Source of the DNA: Fimbriiglobus ruber
GTDB lineage: Bacteria > Planctomycetota > Planctomycetia > Gemmatales > Gemmataceae
NCBI RefSeq assembly: GCF_002197845.1
Contig: NZ_NIDE01000009.1
Location: 1 to 64,000 of the forward strand
Length of the DNA: 64,000 bases
Reading direction: 5' to 3'
Under the pieces are notes generated by a model. It was not told where the DNA came from. It made no database searches and saw only the letters and a list, made by a program, of their open reading frames with translations. How positions within the stretch are numbered: the stretch's first letter is position 1; each line of letters opens with the position of its first letter. The translations under genes and the position numbers were made by a program. Shown one piece after another: positions 36,184-44,856 of this stretch.

Positions 36184-38973
36184 CTATCTGGCCCCCGGTG
36201 GAGGCGGAGAGATTTGAGTCGACGACTGCCCCTCGGCGAGTAATCGACTCCGTTCACTGGCAGGAAGAGAGAAGTTCTTGATCAAGGCGGCGACTTCGTC
36301 GTGGCACCGTCGGGCGGCCAGGACACTCCCGGCCCGGAATTGCGTCATCGTGAGGCAGAACAAGTCGTAAGCATCCGGCACCTTCCGCGCCCGCGCGGCG
36401 GCTCTCAAGTCGGCGACCGCGGCGGCCAGATCACCGGCCCGGAGCCGACAGACCCCGAGGGTGAAACGGTATTCGGTATTGGTCGGGGCGATGGCTACCG
36501 CCCGCTCGGCCAGGCGCACGGATTCCTGTCGGTCGGTGTCCGTGGCCGTTCGATTTTGTGCAATCGCCCAGGCACCTCGGCTCAACACGGCCGGGTTATC
36601 CGGGTCGATTTCCTTGACTTTACGGTACACCGCGATGGCTTCAGTGTACCGGTCCTCGTCTTCGAGGATTTTCGCAAGAATCAGGAACCCGCGGACGATC
36701 TGTTGCCGGACCCTGATTTCGGAGGGGTATGTGGCGATCAACTGCTCGGCGTGGGCCAGTTCGTCGCGGGCGACCGCCTCGGCGGCGTCCAGACGGCCGG
36801 CGAACCAGAGTGCGGCGGCCCGGCTGCTCTGAACGGTCTTCAGCTCCGCATACCCGTGGGCGGATGTCGGCCGGTCGACCGTGACCTGGGTCAGGATGTC
36901 GGCCGCGGTCCGGTACTCCTGGTCCGCCTCGTCCCACCGCCGCCCGAGGGCCAAGATTCCCGCCAGCCGGGCGTGACTGCGGGCCAGATAATGGCGGGCG
37001 GCCACGTCCTGCGTCCGGGCCAGTTCCGTGCGCATGTCGAGAACCCGGCGGCAAAGCTTCTCGGCCCCGGCCTGGTCGCTGCGGGCGAGGAGAATCGGGC
37101 AGAGTTCGTCGAGCGACATCGCCAGCTCGCCCAGGCCCGCGGTCCCCGCCGATTCCTGGAGGCGGGCCGCTTCTTTGATCGCCGCCTCGGCCTCCGCGCG
37201 CCGGTTCGTGTCCCGCAGGAGGACGGCGCGGTTGACGAGCGTGTTGGCGTGGGCGAGCCGGTAACCGACGTCGTTCGGCCGGGCGGCCACCGCGGCCCCG
37301 GTATGGCGTTCCGCCGCCACGTACGTCTCGTCTGCTTCCGCCTTCCGGCCGGATTCCCGGTAGAGATTGGCAAAATCACGGAGGCAGACGCCCAACTCGT
37401 ACCGGAACCCGATCTCGTCCGGGTGGTCGGCGGTGAGCCGCTCGAACAGCCCGGCCGCCCGCCGGAAGGCTTCTTTCGCCTGCGGGTAGCGGCCCAGGCG
37501 GTAACAGATCTGGCCCACCCGGAAGTGGGCCCGCGCCACCTGCCGGTAAACGTCCGGGGCGTCCCCGTGGTCGGCCAGAAACCGTTCGTAGAACACCAGC
37601 GCCTGTTCGAGGACCGCCCGCCCGGTCGCCTCGGAGGCGGGCTGGCGGGTCAGCTCTTCGCCCAGGTTGGTCAGTCGGTCGACCGCACTATGGGCGTGCC
37701 GGTAGTCCCGCTCCGCCGTCTCCTGGGCCGCCCGGGCGAGGTCCCGCTCCCGGCCGTGGGCGGCCGCCAGATGCTCCGCCCGCCGCCACTGCCAAACAAC
37801 CCCAGCCGACCCGGCTACGACTGCGACCGCCAGCGTCGCCGCCAATCCGGCGACCGCCGGCTTCTGCCGGGCCCAGCGGACCGCCCGCCCGGCCAGACCG
37901 AGCGGCCGCGCCACCACGGGTTGTCCGGCCAGGAACCGGCGCAGGTCGGCGGCCAGGGCGGCGGCCGTCGCGTAGCGTCTCCCGGGTTCTTTTTCCAGGC
38001 ACTTCATGCAAACCGTTTCCAGATCCCGGGCCAACCCGGGGCGGAGGCGGGACGGCGGGACCGGGTACGCGGTCCGAACTTGATCGAGGATGTCCAAGGG
38101 GGTGTCGCCGGTGAACGGAGGGCGGGTGGTCAGGACTTCGTAAAGGATCGCCCCGAGGGCGTAGACGTCGGTGGTCGGGCCGACCTTGTCGCCGCTCCCG
38201 CGGCACTGCTCGGGAGCCATGTAACTCGGCGTCCCGAGGGCCGCGCCGGTCACCGTCGCCACGCCCCGGCCGAGGAACTTGGCCAACCCGAAGTCGCCGA
38301 CGCGCGGGGTCGCGGTCGACAAGTTCGTTCGGTCCGGCGTGCCGGCCGGCCATTCGAGCAGGACGTTCCCCGGCTTCAAATCCCGATGTAGGATGCCGTG
38401 GTCGTGCGCGTGCTGGACGCCGTCGGCGAGTGCCGCGAGTAACCCCGCTGCTGCCACCCCCGAAACCGGTCGAAGCCGCTCGCTCAACCACCCGGCCAGA
38501 CTCCCGCCCGGGCAATACGTCGACACCAAATAGAGAACCGGCCCGACCTGTCCGGTCTCGAACACCGGAACCACGTTCGGGTGGTTCAACCCGGCGGCCG
38601 CCTGCGCCTCGCGGCGAAATCGCTCAAGGAGGTCGGGGGTTTCCAGCAGCCCGGCGTGCGGCACCTTCACGGCGACCGAGCGGTCGAGAATGGGGTCGAC
38701 GGCCAGAAACACGACCCCGAAGCCGCCGCGGCCGAGTTCCCGAACCACCTCGAACCGGCCGACCCGGGTGCATCCTCCCGGGTCGGCGGCGGGACCGATC
38801 GCGGGCCGCAGTTGTTGCAATCGGTGAAGCAGTTCGATCCGCTTTTCGATCCGCGGTTGCTGGTCGCTTGGCGTATCGAACGGGAGGATCGACGACCCGC
38901 CGGCAATGGCTTCGTCGTAGGCCGCCAGGCGGTCGGCGAACTCCTGTTCGGACGTCGCGGCGTCGTCGGTCAC
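36184..38973 (-). CDS. Transmembrane Ser/Thr protein kinase with TPR region
   Basis: About 929 residues. PknB-type kinase domain: GRFEVVRELGRGGFGVVFLA, VAVKVPHAG, HRDLKPGNVLLEW, VGDFGLAKFLGRG, GTPSYMAPEQCRG. A transmembrane helix follows (VAGLAATLAVAVVAGSAGVV), then a long region with about eight TPR-like repeats for partner binding. Starts at GTG 38973, overlapping the stop of the ECF sigma factor gene (GTGA), so the two are translationally coupled. Such sigma-kinase pairs are typical of planctomycetes, and the kinase may control the sigma factor or its regulon. Frame extends upstream only as the sigma gene's shadow. Confidence 0.9.
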   Translation of the reverse strand: MTDDAATSEQEFADRLAAYDEAIAGGSSILPFDTPSDQQPRIEKRIELLHRLQQLRPAIGPAADPGGCTRVGRFEVVRELGRGGFGVVFLAVDPILDRSVAVKVPHAGLLETPDLLERFRREAQAAAGLNHPNVVPVFETGQVGPVLYLVSTYCPGGSLAGWLSERLRPVSGVAAAGLLAALADGVQHAHDHGILHRDLKPGNVLLEWPAGTPDRTNLSTATPRVGDFGLAKFLGRGVATVTGAALGTPSYMAPEQCRGSGDKVGPTTDVYALGAILYEVLTTRPPFTGDTPLDILDQVRTAYPVPPSRLRPGLARDLETVCMKCLEKEPGRRYATAAALAADLRRFLAGQPVVARPLGLAGRAVRWARQKPAVAGLAATLAVAVVAGSAGVVWQWRRAEHLAAAHGRERDLARAAQETAERDYRHAHSAVDRLTNLGEELTRQPASEATGRAVLEQALVFYERFLADHGDAPDVYRQVARAHFRVGQICYRLGRYPQAKEAFRRAAGLFERLTADHPDEIGFRYELGVCLRDFANLYRESGRKAEADETYVAAERHTGAAVAARPNDVGYRLAHANTLVNRAVLLRDTNRRAEAEAAIKEAARLQESAGTAGLGELAMSLDELCPILLARSDQAGAEKLCRRVLDMRTELARTQDVAARHYLARSHARLAGILALGRRWDEADQEYRTAADILTQVTVDRPTSAHGYAELKTVQSSRAAALWFAGRLDAAEAVARDELAHAEQLIATYPSEIRVRQQIVRGFLILAKILEDEDRYTEAIAVYRKVKEIDPDNPAVLSRGAWAIAQNRTATDTDRQESVRLAERAVAIAPTNTEYRFTLGVCRLRAGDLAAAVADLRAAARARKVPDAYDLFCLTMTQFRAGSVLAARRCHDEVAALIKNFSLPASERSRLLAEGQSSTQISPPPPGAR

Positions 38974-39560
38974 TCGCGGTCCCTCATCTCGTCTTCGAGC
39001 CGTTCGACGGCCCGGGCCCAGAGCTTCCGGGCGGCGTTGGGAGTCCGGTCCAATTTGGTGGCGACCTCCTCGAACGACAGCCCGTCGTCGTACCGGAGCG
39101 TCAAAACGGTTCGGTACTCTTCCGGCAGGCGCGCGATCGCGAGCCGGAGCTGGTCGACCTGCTCGTCGGCCATGATCCGGCCGCTCGGCGTGGGCGCGCG
39201 GGCGGGAACGTCGTGGTCGGCCCCGTCCAGCGGGACTTCCCGGGACGCGAGTCGTTTCGCCGTACCCCGGTAGTGGCGGGCGAAGTTGTGGACGTTGTTC
39301 AACAGCAACCGCCGGAGCCAGGCAATCAGTTCCGCCTCGGACGTCCCGCGAAACCCGGCAAAGTCCCGCTGGGCCTCCAGGAAGGTCTCCTGGACGATGT
39401 CCGACGCCCCACCCTTCCCCCTGAGGGCGTCGTCCATCTCCCGGTCCGCCACCCCGAGCAGGTACACCCGGCAAGCCTCCAGCGCCTCACCCAACGCGTC
39501 GACCGAACCGTCGCGGGCGGCTGCCAATTGGGCGGCGAATTCACGCTGGCGAACAGCCAT
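38970..39560 (-). CDS. ECF-type sigma-70 family RNA polymerase sigma factor
   Basis: 196 residues from ATG 39560, with GAGGG upstream. Region 2 (SDIVQETFLEAQRDFAGFRG, AELIAWLRRLLLNNVHNFAR) and region 4 (ARLPEEYRTVLTLRYDDGLS FEEVA-type helix-turn-helix, TPNAARKLWARAVERLE) are clear. Belongs to the planctomycete ECF groups that sit next to protein kinase genes; no anti-sigma factor gene is beside it, and the coupled kinase takes that place. Upstream extension to 39878 is not needed for the family. Confidence 0.92.
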   Translation of the reverse strand: MAVRQREFAAQLAAARDGSVDALGEALEACRVYLLGVADREMDDALRGKGGASDIVQETFLEAQRDFAGFRGTSEAELIAWLRRLLLNNVHNFARHYRGTAKRLASREVPLDGADHDVPARAPTPSGRIMADEQVDQLRLAIARLPEEYRTVLTLRYDDGLSFEEVATKLDRTPNAARKLWARAVERLEDEMRDRE

Positions 39561-39936
39561 CTCTAATCCCTCAAGCCCGGACCGGCCGAGAAAAGGCCCC
39601 AAAAAATCTCCAGATTGATTATTCCACAACGAGAAGCCGACTGCCCTGATTAACGATGGGATTTCGCCAGGAACGACGATAGCGGCCCGCGAACCGATTT
39701 TGCCCGAATAGAACAACCTGCTCGCGGAGAAGCCGGACGCGGTCGCCGGTGTCTCTCGCACCCCACTTCGGGCGACGGTTTCTTCCATTCGCCCGAAGAC
39801 TGGGTGATACATCCGGTTACAATCGTTTCCACTCCGACCGCTCGACTCACACGACCTCTTCGGGCGGAGCAACCCCACGTTGACCCCCCGCGCGGCCGCG
39901 CCGTATCATGCCTCCGGTGTTCCACCGGAGGTGCGC

Positions 39937-40815
39937 ATGTCCCTGGCCGAAGCGTTTCCCCAGATCACGAAGACCCGCGAGCCGCTCGCGCCGTACACGC
40001 ACCTGCGCATCGGCGGGCCGGCCGAGTTCTTCGTCCAGCCGCGGACCATGGACGAGCTGAAGGGCGTTCTTCGGTATTGCACCAAGAATTCCGTCCCGCT
40101 CCGGATGCTCGGCGGCGGCTTCAACCTGCTCGTTCGCGACGACCCGGTGCCCGGCGCCGTGATGCGGCTCGGCGGGCCGGCGTTCGACTGGATCGAGGCC
40201 AGTGGGCGGACGATCCGCGCGGCCGGTGGCGGCCAGCTCTACGACCTGATCGCTCACGCCGTCAAAGCCGGGCTCGGCGGTCTGGAAACGCTCGTCGGCC
40301 TGCGCGGTAGCGTGGGCGGGAGCGTCCGGTGCAACGTCGGCGACCGGTCGGGCGAGATCGCCGCGGCCGTCCGCCGGGTCGCGGTGCTCACCGACGAGGG
40401 CACCGAACAGATCCGCTCCCGCGACGAACTGAACTTCGGCGACCATTCGAGCGACCTGGACGAGCCGGTCATCTTGTGGGTGGAGTTCGAGCTGGAAACG
40501 GACGCACCGGACGCGATCCTCAAGCGCATGCGCCGCGCGTGGGTCATCCGCAAGGGGGGCGAACCGCTCAGCTTCCAGTCGTCGGTACGGATGTTCCGCA
40601 ACCCGTCCGGCGGGTCGGCGGCAGCCCTCGTCGACCGGGCCGGGCTCGCCAAAACCAAGGTCGGCGGGGCCGAAGTGAGCGACCGGAATGGGAACTACGC
40701 GGTCGCGCATCCCGGAACCACCGCCCGCGACATCCTCCGCCTGATCGACCTCGTGCGGACGAAAGTGAAGGACAGCACCGGCGTCTCGCTCCAACAGGAA
40801 TTGCACGTCTGGTGA
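39937..40815 (+). CDS. murB: UDP-N-acetylmuramate dehydrogenase-like protein
   Basis: 292 residues. FAD-binding PCMH fold: YTHLRIGGPAEFFVQPRTMD, LRMLGGGFNLLVRDDPV, GLETLVGLRGSVGGSVRCNV, and the MurB C-terminal domain with RAGLAKTKVGGAEVSDRNGN and GVSLQQELHVW, where the Glu matches the catalytic acid. MurB reduces UDP-GlcNAc-enolpyruvate to UDP-MurNAc in peptidoglycan synthesis. The usual GSxFKNP serine loop instead reads VRMFRNP, so the proton-donating Ser is not in its normal place. ATG 39937 has CGGAGG upstream. The FtsQ-like gene follows, as in cell-wall clusters. Confidence 0.82.
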   Translation: MSLAEAFPQITKTREPLAPYTHLRIGGPAEFFVQPRTMDELKGVLRYCTKNSVPLRMLGGGFNLLVRDDPVPGAVMRLGGPAFDWIEASGRTIRAAGGGQLYDLIAHAVKAGLGGLETLVGLRGSVGGSVRCNVGDRSGEIAAAVRRVAVLTDEGTEQIRSRDELNFGDHSSDLDEPVILWVEFELETDAPDAILKRMRRAWVIRKGGEPLSFQSSVRMFRNPSGGSAAALVDRAGLAKTKVGGAEVSDRNGNYAVAHPGTTARDILRLIDLVRTKVKDSTGVSLQQELHVW

Positions 40816-40897
40816 GCGAAGCCGGAGCGGCGGAACCGCGGCCCGCGAGCGGGCCGCCCACCTTCACACGCGGCCGCCGGGCGGGTTACTGATTCTC

Positions 40898-41584
40898 ATG
40901 GCACCCAAGCGCGGGAAAGCGAAGCGCGGCGCGAAATCGGGGGGCTCTCCGAGGCGGGGGCTCTTCGTCTGGGTCGTGGTCAAGATCGGCATCGCAGTCG
41001 GCATTGTAGCCGCGGTGGTGGCCGGCGTGGTCTGGCTCGGCTCGCGGGCCGGCGAGAGCGTTGCGAACCGCGATCGCTACGCGATTCCGGTCGCCAGTAT
41101 CGCCTGCCCCGCACCCCCCGGGCTCGACCGCGAAACATTCCTCACCGAAGTTCGTTACCTCGGCAATCTACCCGAGACAATTCAAGTCGTTGACCCCAAC
41201 CTCCGCACCAAACTCTCGGCCGCGTTCGCTAAACACCCGTGGGTCAACGAGGTGGGAGACATTATGGTCGACGCGGATACGACGGTCCGCGTCGACCTGA
41301 AATTCCGAGTGCCGGTCCTGGCGGTCCGCGTTCCAGGCGACGCCGAACTGCGGTGCGTCGACCGCACGTGCGTCTTGTTGCCCTCCGTCCCCAACGCGGC
41401 CGAACTCCCGCTCTTCGCGACACCGACGGCCACGCCCACTCCTCCGACAGGCGAAGTCTGGATAGACCCCGCCGTCAAGCGGGCGACCGAGCTTGCGATC
41501 ACCTATCAGCCCAAGCGCATCGAAAAGACGGATAAAGGTTGGCGGCTCACCACGGACGGAAAGGTGCTGGTGGTGAGTTGGTGA
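40898..41584 (+). CDS. FtsQ/DivIB-like protein
   Basis: 228 residues. Short basic cytoplasmic tail (KRGKAKRGAKSGG), one membrane helix (VVKIGIAVGIVAAVVAGVVW), then a POTRA-like segment: DRETFLTEVRYLGNLPETIQ, AAFAKHPWVNEVGDIMVDAD, VDLKFRVPVLAVRV. This is the FtsQ layout; FtsQ links FtsL/FtsB to the divisome in other bacteria. Assignment is by architecture, pattern and its place 80 bp after murB, the standard dcw order. Interesting because planctomycetes lack FtsZ. Confidence 0.65.
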   Translation: MAPKRGKAKRGAKSGGSPRRGLFVWVVVKIGIAVGIVAAVVAGVVWLGSRAGESVANRDRYAIPVASIACPAPPGLDRETFLTEVRYLGNLPETIQVVDPNLRTKLSAAFAKHPWVNEVGDIMVDADTTVRVDLKFRVPVLAVRVPGDAELRCVDRTCVLLPSVPNAAELPLFATPTATPTPPTGEVWIDPAVKRATELAITYQPKRIEKTDKGWRLTTDGKVLVVSW

Positions 41585-41597
41585 GATAGGGGTCGCA

Positions 41598-42206
41598 TTA
41601 CCTGCTAACGTGGCCGAGTAATTCCGCCAGCACGAACTGCGACCACGTTTCAAACTCTTCCCGCGCCTGCCACAAGGTATCCATCGGCTCGAACCCCGTC
41701 CCGACGAGTGCGTCTTCGCCCGGCAGGGCATTCGGGCTCTCCAGTTCGAAGAGATGAACGACGCCCAGGTGGACGCTGCCGACCGGCGTGGAGTCGTCGT
41801 TGATGAACCCGTAGAGTCGTTCGGAGTACCCACACCCGATCGCGACTTCCTCCGTTACTTCGCGGAGCATCCCGGTCTGGTACGGGTCGGACCCGCCTGC
41901 CGCGTCCGCCTCGGAAATGTGCCCGCCGATGCCGACCGACCGCTTGGCGCGGAGTCGGGCTTCCGTCCCGGCCGCCCCGCGCCGGTAGTGAAACAGCTCC
42001 GGGCCACATTTCAGCACGACGTATGGAATCAATTGCTTGAACGACGGGTCGGTCTCGACCTGCGACCGCGGGCGGAACGAGTAAACCGCGGGATCGAGCA
42101 GGGCCGCACGGTACGCGGCGTCCGACGGGCGAAACCCGTGGAAATACCCCACCGCGCGGAAATGGGCGGTGGGCACACAGAGAACAGATTCGTCGGACGG
42201 GGGCAT
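41598..42206 (-). CDS. Nudix-type hydrolase/phosphoesterase
   Basis: 202 residues. Contains a Nudix-like box with an insertion: SVGIGGHISEADAAGG, then QTGMLREVTEEVAIGCGY (the R-E-x-x-E-E part is intact). Also FELESPNALPGEDALVGTGF. Nudix enzymes hydrolyse nucleoside diphosphates linked to another moiety; the substrate is unknown. ATG 42206 has GGAAG upstream; the longer frame runs back into the shadow of the neighbouring gene. Same strand and 20 bp after the gene at 42227-43078. Confidence 0.7.
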   Translation of the reverse strand: MPPSDESVLCVPTAHFRAVGYFHGFRPSDAAYRAALLDPAVYSFRPRSQVETDPSFKQLIPYVVLKCGPELFHYRRGAAGTEARLRAKRSVGIGGHISEADAAGGSDPYQTGMLREVTEEVAIGCGYSERLYGFINDDSTPVGSVHLGVVHLFELESPNALPGEDALVGTGFEPMDTLWQAREEFETWSQFVLAELLGHVSR

Positions 42207-42226
42207 GTGTGCTTCCGGCGGGAAGG

Positions 42227-43078
42227 TCAGAAAAAGAGTTTGCTCGCGACCGCGAGAACGACGGCGGCCGCGAGCATGTAGAGTGCGAGCCGTAGCGTAT
42301 CCCGGCTCGACCGCCGCGCGAGGAGCGTGTCGAGGTCGGACTGGTTGCCGGACTCGACTGCCGTCTGAATCGCCAGTTCGTACCGGCCCTCCGGGTAATC
42401 CCGGGCCTGATCCTCGGTCAGATGCCCGGGCGGCCACGGGACTGGTGGCTCGGGCACGACGGCGACGTGGAAGCCGAGGTCGATGGAGAACGCGAACGAG
42501 GCCGGCCAGAGGTCGCCCCGGGTCCGGCTCGGGAGCAGTTGCCACAGCCCTCGAACGAAGCCCTCGTTCGGCTGGCGCGATTCCAGAACCAGTCGGCCGC
42601 CGTCGATCAACGACTGCGCCCCGCCGAGCAGGAGGGCCATGTCGCCGGACTTGAGTACTCGGGTGACGTCTTCCACCGTCCGCGGAGGCAACGGCTCCGG
42701 GGGCCATTCCAGCGGGGGCAACGACCCGCGAGCCGCCCAATTCGGGGGGAAGCGATCGGCGATGGCGAACGGGTCGCCGAGGGCTTCATAGGTGGCTCGG
42801 ACGAAGACGAGGAAGCGAAACCCGAGAGGCACGGTCTCGGCCGCCGCGGCCGGCAAGTCCGCGACCTGGACGACGGCGACGTGGGCCTTCCCGACCGGGC
42901 ACGCGAACACCGCCCCCTGGCACGCCACCCCGGCGGGGCGGCGGCCGAACCGCACGCACGCAGCCGACGCCCCAGTCTCCCAGGCAGGCAGGAAGTCGTC
43001 CGACTTCGCTACCACGGTCGGCCCCGAGCCGTCAACGATCACCAGCGATTGTGCAATAGCCAGTTCCGGCCGCATCAT
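42227..43078 (-). CDS. Conserved-looking tail-anchored protein of unknown function
   Basis: 283 residues, no recognised family. N-terminal part: SLVIVDGSGPTVVAKSDDFL, FGRRPAGVACQGAVFACPVG, and FLVFVRATYEALGDPFAIAD. Later GFHVAVVPEPPVPWPPGHLT and DYPEGRYELAIQTAVESGNQ. Ends in a single hydrophobic helix (LALYMLAAAVVLAVASKLFF), so it is a tail-anchored membrane protein with most of its mass in the cytoplasm. ATG 43078 (two tandem Met codons) is preceded by GGGG; upstream sequence is not protein-like. Likely cotranscribed with the Nudix gene. Confidence 0.65.
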   Translation of the reverse strand: MMRPELAIAQSLVIVDGSGPTVVAKSDDFLPAWETGASAACVRFGRRPAGVACQGAVFACPVGKAHVAVVQVADLPAAAAETVPLGFRFLVFVRATYEALGDPFAIADRFPPNWAARGSLPPLEWPPEPLPPRTVEDVTRVLKSGDMALLLGGAQSLIDGGRLVLESRQPNEGFVRGLWQLLPSRTRGDLWPASFAFSIDLGFHVAVVPEPPVPWPPGHLTEDQARDYPEGRYELAIQTAVESGNQSDLDTLLARRSSRDTLRLALYMLAAAVVLAVASKLFF

Positions 43079-43377
43079 GTTCCCCGGTGTCTTCGCAGGT
43101 CGCCCGTCGCGTCTTCTCTTTTTCCGAATGCCGCGGTCGTCGTCCAGCAAGCGCCCGCAAATTGCCGGGAGGCTCGTCGTTTTCCGCGATCGGGTATACG
43201 AGAAAAATTTCGAGCACATTTCGCGAGAAGGGTTTGTTATCTCCGCAGCCGCTCGTCGCAAGAATGTCAACTTCCAGGCAAGCAAAAAGCCCTGATCGTG
43301 GGTAAAGTAAGAATGCAGCGATTGGGCTGTCGGGTTCCGCCCGCGGCGACTTGATACGAACGGCTTCTGGTTCGTCC

Positions 43378-44103
43378 ATGACCGATTTCACCGCCGAAGA
43401 TCTGTTCGACGTCGTCGACCGTATCGTCGCCGATTTGCTCGGCCGGAACGGGATCGACGGCCCGCCGGTCGACGCGGTGGCCCTCGTTCAGGACGCGTTC
43501 GGAATCCCGGTCACGGAATCCGACGCCGAGGAGGAAGAATCCGGACGGTTCGGTCCGCGGGCACGCCGGGGCCGGCGCCGCGAGATTGTGTTGCGGCCCG
43601 ACCAGTCGAACGAGTCGCGGCACGCCGTGTGCGCGAGGGCTTGCGCGAAAGAACTGCTGCCGACGATCCTGGCCAAACTCGGCGTCGTGCCCGGGACCGA
43701 AAACAAGGGCGCGCAAACGTCGCTGATCGGTCTCGTCGCCCCGCGCCTTTTGCTCCCGACCCGGTGGTTCGAACGGGACGCTCGAAAGGCCGGATACGAC
43801 TTGACTGAACTGAAAACCCGGTACGATACAGTCGGGTACGAACTCCTCGCGGCGCGGATGCTCGACCTGGACGAACCATGCGTGATCGCCGTGGTGGACA
43901 ACGGAGCCGTCGTGAGCCGCCGCGGGAACCGCGAGGCCGCGACGAAGAAATTGACCCCGGCCGAAGAGACGTGTATCGGACTGGTCGAGACCGCCCGCGA
44001 GTCGTGCGTCGCCCGCAAGGGCGGGTGGACGGTCCGGGGGTGGCCGGTACCGACCGGGCCGTTTAACCGAATCATTTTGCGGAGCGTCCCGGACGACCTA
44101 TAA
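43378..44103 (+). CDS. IrrE/ImmA-like protein with degenerate metallopeptidase site
   Basis: 241 residues. General ImmA/IrrE pattern: an N-terminal helix (DLFDVVDRIVADLLGRN), a strand with REIVLRPDQSNESRHAVCAR, then LIGLVAPRLLLPTRWFERDA and YELLAARMLDLDEPCVIAVV. In active members the helix carries HExxH; here the place reads CAKELLPTIL, with Glu but neither His, so zinc binding is unlikely. Family members cleave repressors or regulate DNA-damage genes. ATG 43378 chosen as the first Met that starts the domain. A strong terminator follows directly. Confidence 0.6.
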   Translation: MTDFTAEDLFDVVDRIVADLLGRNGIDGPPVDAVALVQDAFGIPVTESDAEEEESGRFGPRARRGRRREIVLRPDQSNESRHAVCARACAKELLPTILAKLGVVPGTENKGAQTSLIGLVAPRLLLPTRWFERDARKAGYDLTELKTRYDTVGYELLAARMLDLDEPCVIAVVDNGAVVSRRGNREAATKKLTPAEETCIGLVETARESCVARKGGWTVRGWPVPTGPFNRIILRSVPDDL

Positions 44104-44119
44104 TGGTCGTTACGTTCGT

Positions 44120-44161
44120 CCCGGCGGTCGCAGCTGATTGCGCGACCGCCGGGCGTTTTTT
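44120..44161 (+). terminator. Rho-independent terminator
   Basis: A 12-bp GC-rich stem (CCCGGCGGTCGC, 44120-44131, pairing with 44142-44153) followed by CG and six T (44156-44161), just downstream of the IrrE/ImmA-like gene. Confidence 0.9.
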
Positions 44162-44297
44162 CATGAGCGTGTCGCGGCGGGACACGGCCCGAACCCCGCC
44201 CTCCGGGGCTTGACGGTCCCCGGGAGCGCCCGCCACGATGGATGAGACACAAAAGTCGCCCGCGGACTGCGGACGGATCGACGAGGAGCAAGCGGCC

Positions 44298-44786
44298 ATG
44301 GCAGACGACCGAATCCCGATGACCCGGGAAGGGTACGACAAGAAGAAGGCCGAGCTGGACCAGATGCAGAACGTCGAGATGATCGAGATCACCAAGCGGG
44401 TGGCCACCGCGCGCGACCTCGGCGACCTGAGTGAGAACGCCGAGTACCACGCGGCCCGCGAGGACCAGGGGATGCTCGAGGCCCGGATCAACATGCTCCG
44501 GTATCAGCTCTCCCGCGCCTACATCATCGACAAGGACACGCTCCCGACCGACTCGATCGCGTTCGGCAGCCGGGTCAAGGTGAAAGACCTGGACATGGGC
44601 GAGGAAGAGGTGTTCGAGCTGGTCGGCCCGGGTCAGGAAAACCCCGACAAGAACCGGATTCTCACGTCGAGCCCGATCGCCCAAGGGCTGCTCGGGAAGA
44701 AAAAGGGCGACAAGGTCGAGATCCAGGTTCCCCGCGGGGTGATCCGGTTCAAAGTGCTCGAGATCTCCGTCGCCGACCTGGACTGA
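44298..44786 (+). CDS. greA: Transcription elongation factor GreA
   Basis: 162 residues. MTREGYDKKKAELDQM, the coiled-coil tip DLGDLSENAEYHAAREDQG with the acidic residues that reach into the RNA polymerase secondary channel, and the FKBP-like C-terminal domain (SPIAQGLLGKKKGDKVEIQV). Rescues backtracked polymerase by stimulating transcript cleavage. ATG 44298 gives the standard N-terminus, with GAGGAG about 10 bp upstream; the longer start at 44238 adds unconserved residues. Confidence 0.95.
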   Translation: MADDRIPMTREGYDKKKAELDQMQNVEMIEITKRVATARDLGDLSENAEYHAAREDQGMLEARINMLRYQLSRAYIIDKDTLPTDSIAFGSRVKVKDLDMGEEEVFELVGPGQENPDKNRILTSSPIAQGLLGKKKGDKVEIQVPRGVIRFKVLEISVADLD

Positions 44787-44856
44787 GGTTGGTGGCGTTT
44801 GTTTCGCACCCGTCCGTAACGACCAACCCGTGGGCAGCTGGCCAGGAACCTGATTC

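Noticed and set aside
40838-40857. Hairpin GCGGCCCG-CGAG-CGGGCCGC between murB and the ftsQ-like gene
   Set aside because: Short, without T-run and in GC-rich DNA; not convincing as a terminator inside an operon.
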